From Bifiguratus adelaidae (Eukaryota; Mucoromycota; Endogonomycetes; Endogonales), in NCBI GenBank assembly GCA_002261195.1, contig MVBO01000098.1, positions 1 through 55,950 of the forward strand: a DNA stretch of 55,950 nt, in the 5' to 3' direction. Below are positions 1-12,995 of the stretch, piece after piece (positions within the stretch are counted from its first letter, which is position 1; each line of letters begins with the position of its first letter). The translations under genes were made by a program, and so were the position numbers. The notes under the pieces were generated by a model, which saw nothing but the letters and a program-made list of their open reading frames with translations, was not told the DNA's origin and did not search any database.

Positions 1-2475
1 AGATGAATGGATCAGCATCAAGGGACGCTTCCGATGTTACTTGCGCTGGTACATCGACAATGGCAGTCTCTCCGGTCGCATTGATGGCCTTGACGGAGAT
101 GGTATAGGGGCCAGAATAACCGCTACCGAGATGGCTTGTGTCGATGGTCAAGAAGGTTCCCTGTCTTCGAATGTCATTTGAGCCTACAGTGAGGACGATG
201 AGGCATTCCTCTTCGAGGTACTGATGTCCATAAACTCTTCGGGCGTCTTGAACGGGTAGATGCGGCGAAGATGCATCGCTGTGATCCTTCTCCTTTGTAT
301 CCCCCTTCTGCCTGTTTTCTGCTGCAACTGGCGGAACGTAAGGATCGATGAAGGGCTTGATGACGGCGGCAGTATCCATATAGCCTCGGAACACGGCATG
401 ATCATGAGCCGTCCAGCCGGCTTCATCTTTCAAACTGACATCTGCTTTGGCGTCGATCAGCAATTGGACAATATCCCGCTTGCCGTCGCTGGCTGCCATG
501 AAAAGTGCTGTCCAACCCTCCTCTGGCTCCTGATGATTGAGAACATCCATACCACCACGGCCAGCCAGTACTTCAGCAACACACTCGGTTGCGCCAGCTT
601 GACAGGCAGCCATAAGAGCCGTCTCACCACTTTCGTCCAAGATATCGCATCGGGCTTGCGTCGAGTGAACAAGGTATCGAACAGCCGGCGCGACGTTGAA
701 TTGGCATCCGATCAATAAGTGCATCTGCAACAGCTCGCTAATAGATTGTGATTCCGCCTCATCGCGGTGTGGCCACTCGAGAAGACCTGCTTCTTGACAA
801 ATGGCTTCCAAGCACTCGATATTACCGCCGTCCTCTCGTGTACGGGAGACAGCGCAAAACAGTGGGCTACGCACGTCTTTATCCAGCCAGCACTCGTCGA
901 GAAATGTGACACCCGATACTGGGTTCGTGTCGTACTCATGGCTACGTGTCCTAGCATGTCGTAATAGTATCCTTGCCGTATTCGGGTATCCCTGCAAAAC
1001 AGCTACATGGATCGGTGTGCAGCCATTGATATCCTGCTGTGCAATCCGAGTCTGTGGCGGAAGCTTGGACAGAATAAACTCTAAAAGCGCGGTATCTTCA
1101 TTGCTGTTGTTCGCTTTGATTGGTCTCTTTTCCGTTGAAGCACCTGTGGTGACGCCAACAGGAAAGACGATATTGTGAACCTTCAACAGACCACGTTGTG
1201 CGTCCTCCATGGTTTGAAAGACTCGCGCCTCTTCCTCAGTAGTGTCGAGGTATAATTTTGGCAAGCGGCCTCCGTGAAGGGCGAGAAGATGGAGTATGGA
1301 GCGTTCGTTGACATCCTCGGGATCCAGCAAAACGGGTCCTGCCTCAATCAGATGCTCAATGATCTTGTACGCTTGGTAGTAGCACGCTTGTCTCAATTGC
1401 AAATAGCGACCAGCCTGATGCAAGTTAAAGACTATTCCTCATGGTGCCAGAGCAATGCTCACCTTTGTACGAGCGCCACGTTGTTGCCAATCTTGAAAGG
1501 CTTCGAGATTGTCGGATCCAAGGATACTGTTGAGTTCCTGACGTTTCGCCATTCGTGCTCGGTTCCTTTCGTTCGTTTCGTCGAGCTCGCGTCTCTCGTC
1601 ACTCTCTATGGTTGATAGTTCTCGTCCAAGCGCATTCGAGGAACGAAAACCTCGCAGTTCAGTCTCCACATCCTTCATCCAATCCTTGACATAGAGTTCC
1701 AAAGCCCGAAGGCTAGCCGAAGAAGCGAACGCGAGTGGTTCCAGCTTTTGAGTGAGATAAACTTGTCGAGTCATGCTTTGCGTCCGTTTATCGAATCTGG
1801 GCAAAACATGAGTTCAAGTACGCCTACGCCCTGATCGACTGCCACTCACTTTTTCAGGATCTTGCCCACTCCTTTCGCATTCATCTCTGTGAAGGCTCGC
1901 AACTTTCCAACTTGTACCCTTGTTTCAGCGAGCGCCATGAACAATTGCTCCTGTTGGTGAGCAGCTATGCCATCACATTTGTCACTATCTTCATTCATTG
2001 AGGATTGTCGGCTATGCAGCGGACTGCCGCTGTCCGACAGAGGTCCCGATAGCAGACTGGATCGTCGCTTGCGTGACTTTAATGCTTGTGACGAGCTTGG
2101 AGATAAGGGAGACAAGGGCGTTCCATTGGCCGAAATGGTCTCGCTCGGCGTACTTCTCCCAAACTTTTCCGCAAAGATCCAAAGTCGCCGTTTGATTTCC
2201 GCGAGCTTGAGCGTATAAAAGTCATTGATCTTTTCCAACTCCCGATCCAGGGCGAAAAAGAACGCTTCAAATAACATGAGTCCACGGTCTATGGACCACG
2301 CAAAAGACGTACCTGTCACTTCGTTCTCCACGTCATTCTCATCCTGAGACTCGGAGATGCCTGCGGCGTCCTTTCCGACACAGCGCTTCACCCGTTGCTT
2401 AAGCCCCTTGTAGTCCAAGTAGTACCGAGACCACTCGGGGATTTGCGTTCGCAAGATGAGCTTTCCAAACTTCAT
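1..2475 (-). CDS. SPX-ankyrin protein, Gde1/NUC-2/Pho81-like (C-terminus off window)
   Basis: Exons 2475-1850, 1796-1463 and 1414 to beyond the left edge, with 53- and 48-base introns, give about 790 residues. The N-terminus MKFGKLIL...EWSRYYLDYKGLKQ and the later GVGKILKKFDKRT (spliced across intron 1) are the SPX domain, which binds inositol pyrophosphates in phosphate sensing. Ankyrin repeats follow, for example NGCTPIHVAVLQGYPNTARI, SGETALMAACQAG and EGWTALFMAASDGKRDIVQL. The last visible part (from YGHQYLEEE) resembles the C2-like region that precedes the glycerophosphodiesterase domain in Gde1 and Pho81 relatives; that domain would lie outside the window. Without it I cannot tell an active Gde1-type phosphodiesterase from a Pho81/NUC-2-type CDK inhibitor. 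Family assignment is firm, exact role open. Confidence 0.9.
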
Positions 2476-2788
2476 ACTTGTGAATCCTCAAGACGCATGT
2501 TCCCAACTTGGACGTCACGGTGCCGTCAGGTTGCTATAGACAAAAAATACTAGGATCTCCTTTGCGAATCGAGGTACCTGTTTCCACACTGCGAGCCTCC
2601 TTGTCACCTGCTGTTTGACGATGCTGTGAGTAATGACGAATTGCGGTCAATAGCTAATACCTCTCCACAAAGCAAGCGCAAGATGTCAAGCAAATGGTCG
2701 GTCTATGACCATAAAAGGTGATGGCGTGACGCCAGAAAAAGCATTCATTGGTTGCTCTTATTAGCGTATCAGGGTATGGTCTAACATT
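2476..2788. other. Intergenic, 5' of the SPX gene
   Basis: Short spacer between the 3' end of the PAQR gene and the start of the SPX gene, both on minus. It must hold the SPX gene promoter. I see no convincing motif or small gene. Confidence 0.5.
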
Positions 2789-4579
2789 CTATAGTACGGT
2801 GGGTCCACCAATCTCACCTGCCAGATATTCACATCCGGCTACTTCACTGACGGACGCTATGTGTTGAGCAAAACCTCGCATGGCGCGATAATGCCACCAG
2901 ATGCCAGCGACGACGAACAAGTGCCATAATTGATGCGAATGGCCCCATTGATCAAATACACCGGGTGCCCACCGTTCGGGGAGTTGATTGCCGTAAAAGA
3001 CGACTCCGGACAAGTAGCATATCACAGAGACAAACACGGGAATCATCCAGGTGAGCACGGGTCCCACTCCGTGAGTGAGAATGAGATGAAAGACGGGCAG
3101 AACTCCAGAGAAGCCGATGGTCAAAAAGAACAAGACACGGAGCCATTTCATTTCTGCGCAAGATGCTAATGTAAGCCGGCGATCCCATCATTGCTTTACT
3201 CACATACCTTTGGCGTCAAACCACTCCATCCAGGGAACAATGACTCCAAGAACAGCCAAGAGTCCGGTGCCACTCATGTACGTGTTTCTCCATGTATCGG
3301 CGCAGTAGAATCCATAGTATTCCGTGACGACCAGACTGGCGCAAATCAGTAGACTGATGCCAATGTAGTCTAAACATGCCACTCTCTTGTAGGTGATATA
3401 GTCCGAGATACCAGCGCACGTGTGCCAAACTGTCGAGCAAATGAGACATTTGCAAGCCGCAATAAAGAAGAGGCCAAAAACGATGCGATCGAACGTGGGC
3501 AAATGGGAGACGCTTGGTGACAAAAAGCACTCGTAAATGCCAATGGCGATGAAAACGACCGATGCCAAGAGATGGGTGTAAATGTTGCCTGTTTCGTTAT
3601 GCAGATAGAACAAGGACGCAATGCAGGACTTGATGGTAGGTAAAAAGCGATACCCGGTCAAGATGTATTCATTGTATTGCCAGTCCTTGGGAAGTTCGTG
3701 ATAATGCAATAGCCGTTTCACTCCTACGACGGCCGCATTTCGAATATCCTCCATGCGATCATGAGCTGAATAGTAAGCTTGAGTGGCTGTCTCCACTGCC
3801 TTGGTCAAGCCATTTTCCATGTTCTTTCGCAAGGTAATGGCAGTCTCTAGTGCTTCAATGATGCGTGTATCCATTTCTTCAATTTTCAGCAATGTGGCAT
3901 CGATCAGTGGGTCGATATATTGCGATTCAATGTGTTGACGATTGAGTGTGCTAGTGAGATTGGTGGAAATGGACGTTGAGGTGGCTTGAGCGGATGTGGA
4001 AGCAGATGAGAAGGGAGTGATGGAAGCTGTATACAAGGATTGCTTGAGATCGAGCGAGGTCGGGAAATTTTCCTCCCAGTTGCGCAAGGCTAGATTGAGC
4101 TTTTCGAGAATTGCCAGTGACTTTTGATAGACGGGAGGAAGCGTGTCCATCGATAGTTGTGACAAGTATTGGTTATAGCGTTCCTCGAGAACCTCGATCG
4201 CATTGTCGACTCTAGCGTAAAGTTCCAGATCTAGCTTATCGAGTGCGGCGTACACCATATTGAGTTTTGCCGCAGTAGCTTGAACCGTAGCGTTCAGCAT
4301 CTGTCCCGAGAACGATGCGGAGCGCTCACGAAACGTCGTTCGCTCTTCCGGAGAGCTAGCCGTTGTTGAGTCTGAGCCCGACTTCGTCTCATTTGCGCCC
4401 TTGTCATGTCTCAAGAGTGGCCTTGCGTGTGGGTCAAAATAACCTTGTTGCCGTAGCTCAGAGAGATAAGCTCTGAAACACAGCAAAAGTGCGTCTAATC
4501 TGACCTTGACAAATTCCTCAAGATCAAGAGCACCAAGGTCTCTCTTACCAGGCCTGCTAATGCCTACCAACTTGTCCAT
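2789..4579 (-). CDS. PAQR/Izh family seven-helix membrane protein
   Basis: Exons 4579-3208 and 3165-2789, one 42-base intron, 582 residues. The first ~280 residues are soluble and rich in helix-forming sequence; the rest carries the multi-pass PAQR core. Visible family motifs are NETGNIYTHL (first motif), STVWHTC (second) and GHSHQLWHLF (third). In the family the conserved His residues with an Asp/Glu bind zinc. The long soluble N-terminus recalls yeast Izh3, whose relatives affect zinc and sterol homeostasis and respond to osmotin-like ligands. By family, it sits in the plasma or an internal membrane and may be a ceramidase-like hydrolase. The join restores the frame through DAK-A-SCAEMKW. 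Confidence 0.92.
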
Positions 4580-5953
4580 GAGAGAAGAGGAAGACGTAGA
4601 GAAATGGTTTCAATCCACCTTTGAAAGGTGACAATGATAATGAATTAAAGGGTCTAACCTCAGCGAATGGATTGGGTTGTTGTGCCCAACAATTCGATTA
4701 AGGCTGGCTCGCTTGCTCTTGCTATAGCTCCCTTTACGCCCCATGTCGTGACTATCACATGTCAACGAGGTGACCTTTTTGGCATCACACTCAAGCAACA
4801 TCTGAACTCAGCATCGTTATTGCAACCTCTAAGCTTTGCGCGCTCCTGAGCATGCATTACTATTTTCATATGTCTCTTGGCGGCGAGTGGACAAACGATG
4901 CTCAAGGTGACCATTGCCATTGGTTCATTGAGTGGATCCATCGCCAGATATGGATATACGAAAAGATGACATTCGTACGTCTAATTCATCCAGAACTATT
5001 GTCGGTGTCGAGCACCGTACCATCCTTTGGATAGATTTGACTGATCCCAGAGACTGTGTACTATACTTTTGTGCATCCACGTGACATGTCTCATGGTCGC
5101 TTCCATCCTTCGAGGCCTCTGGGATTTTGCTGGTAAAATTTGCGTGCTGTACTTGGCTTGACATGAGCGCACGCGCTCTTTCAGTTGTCGTCTCTGTGAT
5201 TGTTGACAAGGATGGAACAGACGCTTCTCAGTTCCGTTATGTTTTTACTGATTGTGCCGATAGCAGCTTTTGCAAATGACCTTTTGCGGGATGGCTCTTT
5301 TATGCTCGAACCGCAGCGTTATCTCTGGCGCATATCCTTATGTTGCCTAAGAGCGACGAACGAACCTCCCCTCTTTCTTTTCCAAAACATTCAAAGCGGT
5401 TCGACCATACCATAGGACTCCAATCTGTGTTGGTAAACCTGAATTAGCTACTTAAAAGAGTCACCTGTCGTGACCTTGCATCGAATCCCTGTCTCAAGAC
5501 TGATTGGAAGCGTGTTGTCACCCACCATGTGAACCAAAGCCGACACATGCATTGGCTCAGAGCAACTAGTAAAGGCCGCGTGCCTTCATGGTTTGGGTAC
5601 CTCAAATCATGTATACTCGCCCTCCATATCCACTTGCCAATCCTTTTTCTTAGTAAGCGGTTCGCTAAAAACTAACGCGATGCTGCGCCCGACCGTTTTT
5701 CACAGTATGTGCCTTAGACCACATTACTTCCTTAATCTGCGTACATAGCGCATAGTCAACCTTCTATACCCATCTTTTACATTGGATAGCGAACGAAACG
5801 CTCTTCTATAACACCACCTGTGTCCTCTGCGATCCTGCGCGCCCGTCGCTTGCTGCGTGTCCCGAGATTGCCTTTTAGGGAAATCCTCTAGAAAGGCTCG
5901 AAATCAGTGTCGTCGGCATTGCTCGTGTCTGCATCAACACATTGACCGCCTTC
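4580..5953. other. 1.4 kb intergenic between divergent genes
   Basis: Separates the PAQR gene (minus) from the amidohydrolase (plus). It is the longest stretch without a supported gene. Only short open frames occur. One, at 5212-5415 on plus, begins with a signal-peptide-like stretch (MEQTLLSSVMFLLIVPIAAFA) but has no recognisable continuation. No tRNA fold, repeat or transposon end was seen. Confidence 0.5.
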
Positions 5954-7323
5954 ATGTCGACACTGCTCATCAAAAATGCTCATGTCCACAATATTTCAGG
6001 AGAGGTTGACATTTATATAGAGAATGGCGTCATTACCAAGCTAGGTCGGGCAAGTGAGATTGAGGTTACTCAGGTCCTGGACGCGGAAGGCGGACTGGTC
6101 GTCCCGGGTTTTGTGCATTCCCATGTCCATCTCGACAAGGCTTATTTGCTCGACCAATGCTGTGCGGAAACGGGGCGATTTGAAGAAGCGCTTAAAAAGA
6201 CGGGAGAGCTGAAACGGCAGTTTACGGAAGAGGATGTTTATCGACGTGCCAAACGCGTGGTGGAGCATAGTATCCAATTTGGCATCACTGCGCTTCGTAC
6301 ACATGTAGAAGTAGGTAAGGATTGCCATCGCCCATGCATGTAAAACGCATTGATGAAAGGGCTGTTTCAACAGACACCATGATTGGCTTAACGGCAATCA
6401 AGGCCATGTCACGGGTCCAACAGGATTTCAAGAAATGGATTGATATACAAATTTCTGTGTTTGCGCAAGAGGCCATCTGTGGGGACGATCTCGAGGGCAC
6501 AACGATGAGGGCGCTATTGTGCAAAGCCATGAATCAATTCGGCGACAGCGTCCATTGTATCGGTTCGGCGCCCTATGTTGAAAGATCGTCAGAGATGGCG
6601 ATAGCCAACATTAATATTGTGCTGGATATTGCGCGACACTATCAAACGGACATTGACTTTCACCTCGGTTATCATTTAGAGGACGGCACACCGTCCTATT
6701 TGGACGTGATTGTCGAAAAGATACAGCAAGATACCTTTGAAGACTACCGCAAGACCCCACACACCATAGCACTAGGCCACATGGCTTATCTGTCCACGCT
6801 TTCGGAGGAAAAGCTAAAAGAAGAATGCCAGCTCATGCGCCAATCTCCTGTTCCCATCACCATCATTTCCTTGCCATTGTCCGACATTTATATGATGGGT
6901 CGCAAAGACGAGCTGGGTAACAAGATGCGTGGTACGGCACCACTCTTTGACATTGCTGCACAGGGCGTCAATGTGTCGATGGACGTCAATAACGTACAAA
7001 ATCTCTTTCAACCCTATGGAGGAGCGGGTGATCCGCTGCAATTGGCTGGCTTTGCGGGTATCGGCCTGTTGCATGGTGGAAGTCAACGACATGCCGAACA
7101 AATCATGGACTTTATCACCACCAGAGCCGCCAAGGCCATCAATCTCCCCAAAGCTATGCAATTGCCTATCGAACCGGGTCGATATGCAGATCTGGTCATT
7201 CTCCACGATACCACGCATCTTTATGATGCTATTGCGAATCCTCCCGTACCACGGACGACCATCAAGCATGGAAGAGTCGTCTCTAGGACGCAATTGACGG
7301 CAACTGTAGCTTGGAGCACATAA
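5954..7323 (+). CDS. Cytosine deaminase-like metal-dependent amidohydrolase
   Basis: Exons 5954-6314 and 6374-7323, one 59-base intron, 436 residues. I chose the ATG giving MSTLLIKNAHVHN. It has the beta strand start of the amidohydrolase superfamily, the metal site HSHVHLDKAYL near residue 55, RTHVEVDTM across the splice, HLGYH near 210 and GHMAYL near 254. By family it hydrolyses C-N bonds of a pyrimidine-, triazine- or creatinine-like ring; the substrate cannot be read from sequence. Near residue 323 the run VNNVQNLFQPYG stands where bacterial cytosine deaminases have D-(D/N)-V, so the expected Asp appears as Asn. This may be normal for a fungal subgroup. Confidence 0.85.
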
Positions 7324-7389
7324 ACCTGAACCGTTCCAAAACGTGATTCAGTTTGACCTTGCCATTCCTGTCCATGGTCCCTCACTGCC

Positions 7390-8493
7390 ATGGCCACCTT
7401 TGCCGAATTGCCAGCTGAGCTTCAAGTGGAGTGCCTTGCGTGGCTTCCTCTACGTCAACTCTATAAGTTACGCATTCTGAACCACAAGTTGAAGCACAGC
7501 GTGGAAAGAGCGCTCTATCGACGTCTCGAGCTCAATGACTCTTGCGCCCAGGTTCGGTTCGAAGTGAACGCCTACGACGGCGTCGAGCTCAGCTTACGTC
7601 CCAGTGGCTACAATGCCGACGAAGGCGTAGTAGAATTCCGACCGACTGAGACCAACGCGCTCACGCTCAATAGTCAGTCGTCCACCAGTAGCCTCTACAT
7701 GCGATACCTCAAACTACGTTTTTCAGAGTGGTTGGAGGAGGACCCGCCCTACGTGTCTTCTTTGCCACCTCATGTGCTCTTTCACACCCTCTATAATCCA
7801 GCGCTTCGAAAGATCCACGAGATACCGCCGCTCGATACGCAGGGTACAATCTATATCGGTGATGAGGATTTCGTACTTCAGCTCGAGTTTGAGCAGGTGG
7901 CGTCGCCCACGTGTCTGGACACGGTCGATGGACAGGGAGTGATCCATGGTGCATCTCAACCCGATGCACCGAACCGGCAAGTCCGTATCCATACATTGCA
8001 TGTTAGTTTATCCTGGTTGGTATCCGGTACTCGGTATACAGGATCGCGTTATTTTGTAGAGACGATTCCCATCTACGCAGCACGCCATAGACGATTAAGC
8101 ACGCTTTTAGAAAAGCATGGCATATCTCACTACGACCGATTCGATTCGCAAGTGTTGCGATACATTAGAGGAGAGCCAAGGTTAGCTTTGGAGGACAAGC
8201 ATCCGGAAGCGGTCGTCCATCTTCCGGACCCACTGGTTCATTATCTCAAGCGACATCCACATGACCAGTACACGCGCTCGGCTCGAGAAACATTGGAGCA
8301 TTTGTTGCTTCAAGCCAACGTGGACCCTCGGATGCTATGGAAGCATTCGACGGCCCGAGAGTATGTGCTTGGAAATCATTTGGCGGATGTGGAGGTGATT
8401 GTGCAGCGATTGGTCTTGTCGGAGGAAAGCGCCAAGGAATGGGAAAAGGGTCTTGTACAGAAACGTCGCAACGGCTATAACAGAGTCGTCTGA
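7390..8493 (+). CDS. F-box protein, substrate region unknown
   Basis: Single-exon gene, 367 residues. The N-terminus FAELPAELQVECLAWLPL followed by LYKLRILNHKLKHSVERALY is a classic F-box, the Skp1-binding part of an SCF ubiquitin ligase. The remaining ~310 residues have no repeat or motif I recognise, so its target is unknown. It follows the amidohydrolase on the same strand after 66 bases and ends 54 bases from the stop of the convergent SET-domain gene. Confidence 0.75.
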   Translation: MATFAELPAELQVECLAWLPLRQLYKLRILNHKLKHSVERALYRRLELNDSCAQVRFEVNAYDGVELSLRPSGYNADEGVVEFRPTETNALTLNSQSSTSSLYMRYLKLRFSEWLEEDPPYVSSLPPHVLFHTLYNPALRKIHEIPPLDTQGTIYIGDEDFVLQLEFEQVASPTCLDTVDGQGVIHGASQPDAPNRQVRIHTLHVSLSWLVSGTRYTGSRYFVETIPIYAARHRRLSTLLEKHGISHYDRFDSQVLRYIRGEPRLALEDKHPEAVVHLPDPLVHYLKRHPHDQYTRSARETLEHLLLQANVDPRMLWKHSTAREYVLGNHLADVEVIVQRLVLSEESAKEWEKGLVQKRRNGYNRVV

Positions 8494-8547
8494 TGTGTGC
8501 TGTGTAGATTGAATAGTGTATGGTGCCTAGTGTCTGGTCCATAGACC

Positions 8548-10232
8548 TCACACCATCACCTCGTTGTTTTCAATGTCCGCCAATGACCTTGTCAGGATAT
8601 CGATGGTCTCGGACCACACTTGAAGGATACTCTCCCGTGCCTGCTGTGCGTTTGTGTCCAGTTGTGCCTGTAAAGAGGTTGTAGGAGTCAGTTGCCCGCC
8701 TCACTCCCTGACCATTGGCTTACCAAGTGTTGCTTTTTGCGACGTGCTTCCGCTAAAGCATTCTGCAAGAGGCTGACCAAAGCCTTGTGCATCGCCCGCT
8801 CGTTCTCGATACTGACCATCTCCTTGCCTTCATAAATTACCTGATGCCACTTGGCTACGCTGGCATTGGACTCTAGAGGAAGTTGAGGACAAGGCAGACA
8901 CCGTAAACGCAGAGCGCATAAAAGTCGGTAATTGTAGTCACCTACGACAATGTCATAGTCACTAGAAGCGGGACGTCAAGGGTCAGAAACTTTCCAGGCC
9001 CAAGCACGTACTTGAGATAGCCATGCGTGGCAAGGTAGTCCAATTTGGCTTGTCGTTCCTCGTCGCTTTCGCCATCTACCCGCATCGTCGCGAATGCGTG
9101 GTCCAAGTTCACGGTATTGAATGGATTATCGCGCTCCACGAACCCGTATTCGGCCAAGAGAAAGGCATTACTGTGGTTGCCGTATCGTATAAAGACCTAA
9201 CGGATCATAAGTGGGTGACTAGAGCTGGCCAATGCCCATGAAACCTACCTCTTGTCCAACAGTGTACGGGGTATCCGTCGTGATGACATAGGCTCGCTGC
9301 TTGTGATTGTAGGCCGCCCGAACCTAGCATGCATCCGTAAGTTTTGCGTGTCCTTGTGCAGACCGACGACTAAGACCTGCCATACCTGAGCGCGGGAAGA
9401 ATGATTGAGGAAATCCAGAAAAGGCGCCAGGGCAATGTTGTCGTCTCTCTTTCCTTTGCCATCTGTGTCCAGATAGATGCACCGCGTGTTCACTAAAGGA
9501 TGTGGATGAGTACCAGTTGTCGGCAAATTGGCATCACGAAGCGTACCGCATAGCCATGCCCACACAAAATCTCGATACACGAGGGACGATCCATCACCTT
9601 CACTCTGGCCCCATACCTTTTGGGCCTCTTTATACTCGCTGTCCATCTTGTTCCTCATCTCGGTGACATGATCTAAGCTGTAGCTTAGTCTTAAGCTTCG
9701 TCTATACGCGCAAAGACGCCCACCTTGAACCTTGGCAGGCATCCAAGGCCACAGATCCTCTTTTAAGCACACGGCGACACTAAACACCTCGGGTAACAGC
9801 CGTATAAAAGGCCAATAGAGGCTGCTCTCTCCCAAGCGAGTCTCCTTGCACAAAAAGAGTGCCAGGAGAGCATGCGCGCTCTCGATGCCGTTGAACCTGG
9901 AGCGTACCTTGGCCCCGGTGATCAAGAGTGCGTCAGGCACCGCAATCAGCGTGTCGCCAGACTTAGGCCGGACAAGTAAGCGTGCGCATCGTGTCGCGTA
10001 TCAGCTGCTTACCTCCAAGGGTCGAGTGGCCGTCAAGCCTACAAGCCAACGTCAACACCTCGATCGCACACTCCACCTCTTTACACCCAAAACTTACCCC
10101 GAGCACCTACAACCGTGTCAATGAGGTTGCGCAAGCAATTATACTAGACTCACCGCGCTCGTCTAGCGTCAAGGGAACGTCCTGCAGACCTCGTGCTGCA
10201 CACCACGCTACAAACGTGATCCAAGCCGACAT
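8548..10232 (-). CDS. SET-domain lysine methyltransferase (SETD/RKM type)
   Basis: Ten exons: 10232-10154, 10106-10098, 10038-10013, 9961-9724, 9672-9547, 9492-9386, 9323-9249, 9196-9012, 8961-8724, 8667-8548; introns 47-62 bases; 400 residues. Splicing yields ARGLTATRPLESGDTLIAVP, the SET start, then FLDFLNHSSRAQ (the NHS motif) and VFIRYGNHSNAFLLAEYGFV, the SAM and substrate region. The helical C-terminal third fits the Rubisco-LSMT substrate-binding domain. Relatives methylate ribosomal or other non-histone proteins; the target here is unknown. Exon 2 has only 9 bases and exon 3 only 26, both needed to link the start to the SET motif. All junctions keep phase. Confidence 0.88.
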
Positions 10233-10364
10233 ATAACCACTTTCCTAGAATGGCACTACACCTTTAAGGACAACATCCAATATGGTGGACACGCAAGAGA
10301 TAGGGCCCATTTTGAACACGCAAGACAGTCTCTTTTCGCAAGGTTAAAGCAGCGATACATTCTG

Positions 10365-11914
10365 TTAACGACGTCCAATGATTCTAATCTCTCTTCGTAC
10401 AGCCTCTTGCAACTTGGACATTTCAGTCACTTTATCTTGCAAGCTGACCGTTTGACCATCGATCCAGGTGAGTGTCGTCAAATGAGCATTCAGAATGGCG
10501 GCTATCTGATACAAGACGTTGGTATCCTCGTCATTTTGATCGCGCTTGCCCAACCGATTCACATCGTCCACCATGGTCACCAAATTGCGTGACATGTCGT
10601 CCAATTGCTTGTTGAGGTTCTCGGCCAAGGTGTAGGCCTTTTCGCGTTCGCTGTCGGCCGTGGTGGGTGTTTCGCCCAGCTTGTTGACTCCGCCACCGCG
10701 TTTCTCAATTATTTCGGCAATTTGTGATTCGTAGACATCCAGCATGGAGGATAGTTCCTGTTGCTGTGACTCGACATAGGAGAATTGTTCGTCGATGGAC
10801 GCTTGCAGCGATTCGGTTTGCGATACCCTTTGACATAACTGAGATATCTGATGGCGGCTTTAGACAATATGTACACCCAAATGGCACATGTCATGCTTAC
10901 CTTGCTGCCATTCTCAATCAAGACCTTGTCCCATTCGGCCACTTGAAGAGCTTGAGCCCGGAATTCACGGGCGCACTTGTCCAGATCGGATGTCCACTTG
11001 TTGAGGATCTCTTCCATGGTCTTGTTTTTGAGGGTATTGGGAACAGGTTGCGTGCCTAACACGGGAGCGGGAGCCGCTGTCGTGGTTAGAGCTGTCGTCG
11101 ATTCGGTTGGCTTGGTCGTCAAATTAGGCGCAGTACTGGCGGTGGCGGTGGTAGAGAACGAGAGTGGCGTCGGCGTCGATGCAGCACTGGTCGCTGCGGT
11201 AGCTTTAAAAGCAGGTAGGTGTCAGCCTTGTAGGGCCAATGCCGCGGAGCACAATTCACTTACATTTCGTGCTAAAGGCAAAGGCGGATGATCCAGACGT
11301 GGTGCTCGCCGGTGCTGCGCTCTTGGATGCATTGGTCGAAAAGTTGAAACCTGTGGATGTGGTGCCTGTCGATGATGACGCATTGGATGTGTTCGTAGTG
11401 GCCGTCGATGCAGGCGTACCAAAGCTGAAGCCAGAAGGTGTCGGTGTAGGAAAGGTCGAACCACCCAAGGCAGGAGCCGTTGTTGCCGTGGACGCTGTCT
11501 GTCCGAACTTGAGTCCCCCTCCACTACAAACACTGAAACTCGTAGACGAGGGTGTACTCGTTGCTGTGGTTGCTGGCGTCGTCCCCAATCCACCCGCGTT
11601 CTGTGGTTGCGTGGTCGATCCAAACGGTGACGTCGTTCCACTCGGCTGTGACGTTGAGGAACCAAAGGTGAAGCCTAGCAAGTCCTTGTGAGCGCCTGCA
11701 TGGAACCCCAGACGCGCTCATGCCCTTGCCATTAATCCCTCCTCCCGTGGCCTACGACACTCTCACCGCGCTCAGAAACTCACCTCCCGATCCTCCACCA
11801 AAGTTGATTCCTGTATTCGATGAATTGACTAGAGAGGGTCAGAGTACAGGTCAGCACAGGATCATACTCCCTCTCTCCTCTCTTGCTCTTTCTCCACACG
11901 CTACACTTACACAT
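10365..11914 (-). CDS. NSP1: Nucleoporin Nsp1 (Nup62 family)
   Basis: Exons 11914-11911, 11828-11784, 11695-11264, 11202-10901, 10838-10365; 418 residues. The first half is low-complexity Ser/Thr/Ala/Gly sequence with FG dipeptides (NFGG, GFTFG, SPFG, LKFG, FSFG), the disordered permeability barrier of the nuclear pore. From about residue 225, NKTMEEILNKWTSDLDK begins the conserved coiled coil that pairs with Nup57 and Nup49 (and in yeast also Nup82). The FG part is shorter than in yeast Nsp1 (823 residues). Coding exon 1 holds only ATG plus one base; it was chosen because it yields MFNSSNTGINFGG. Its start lies 152 bases from that of METTL5 on the other strand. Confidence 0.9.
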
Positions 11915-12992
<1,078 letters not shown>

Positions 12993-12995
12993 GCC

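Noticed and set aside
5396-5410. tRNA B-box-like GGTTCGACC
   Set aside because: No A-box, acceptor stem or cloverleaf could be formed around it.
5212-5415. Small secreted peptide starting MEQTLLSSVMFLLIV
   Set aside because: The hydrophobic start is suggestive, but the rest has no pattern, no spliced continuation and no supporting promoter.
9673-9723. Treating this as coding in the SET gene
   Set aside because: It is open because its 51 bases are a multiple of three, but it has GT-AG ends and removal restores MPAKVQDHVTEM.
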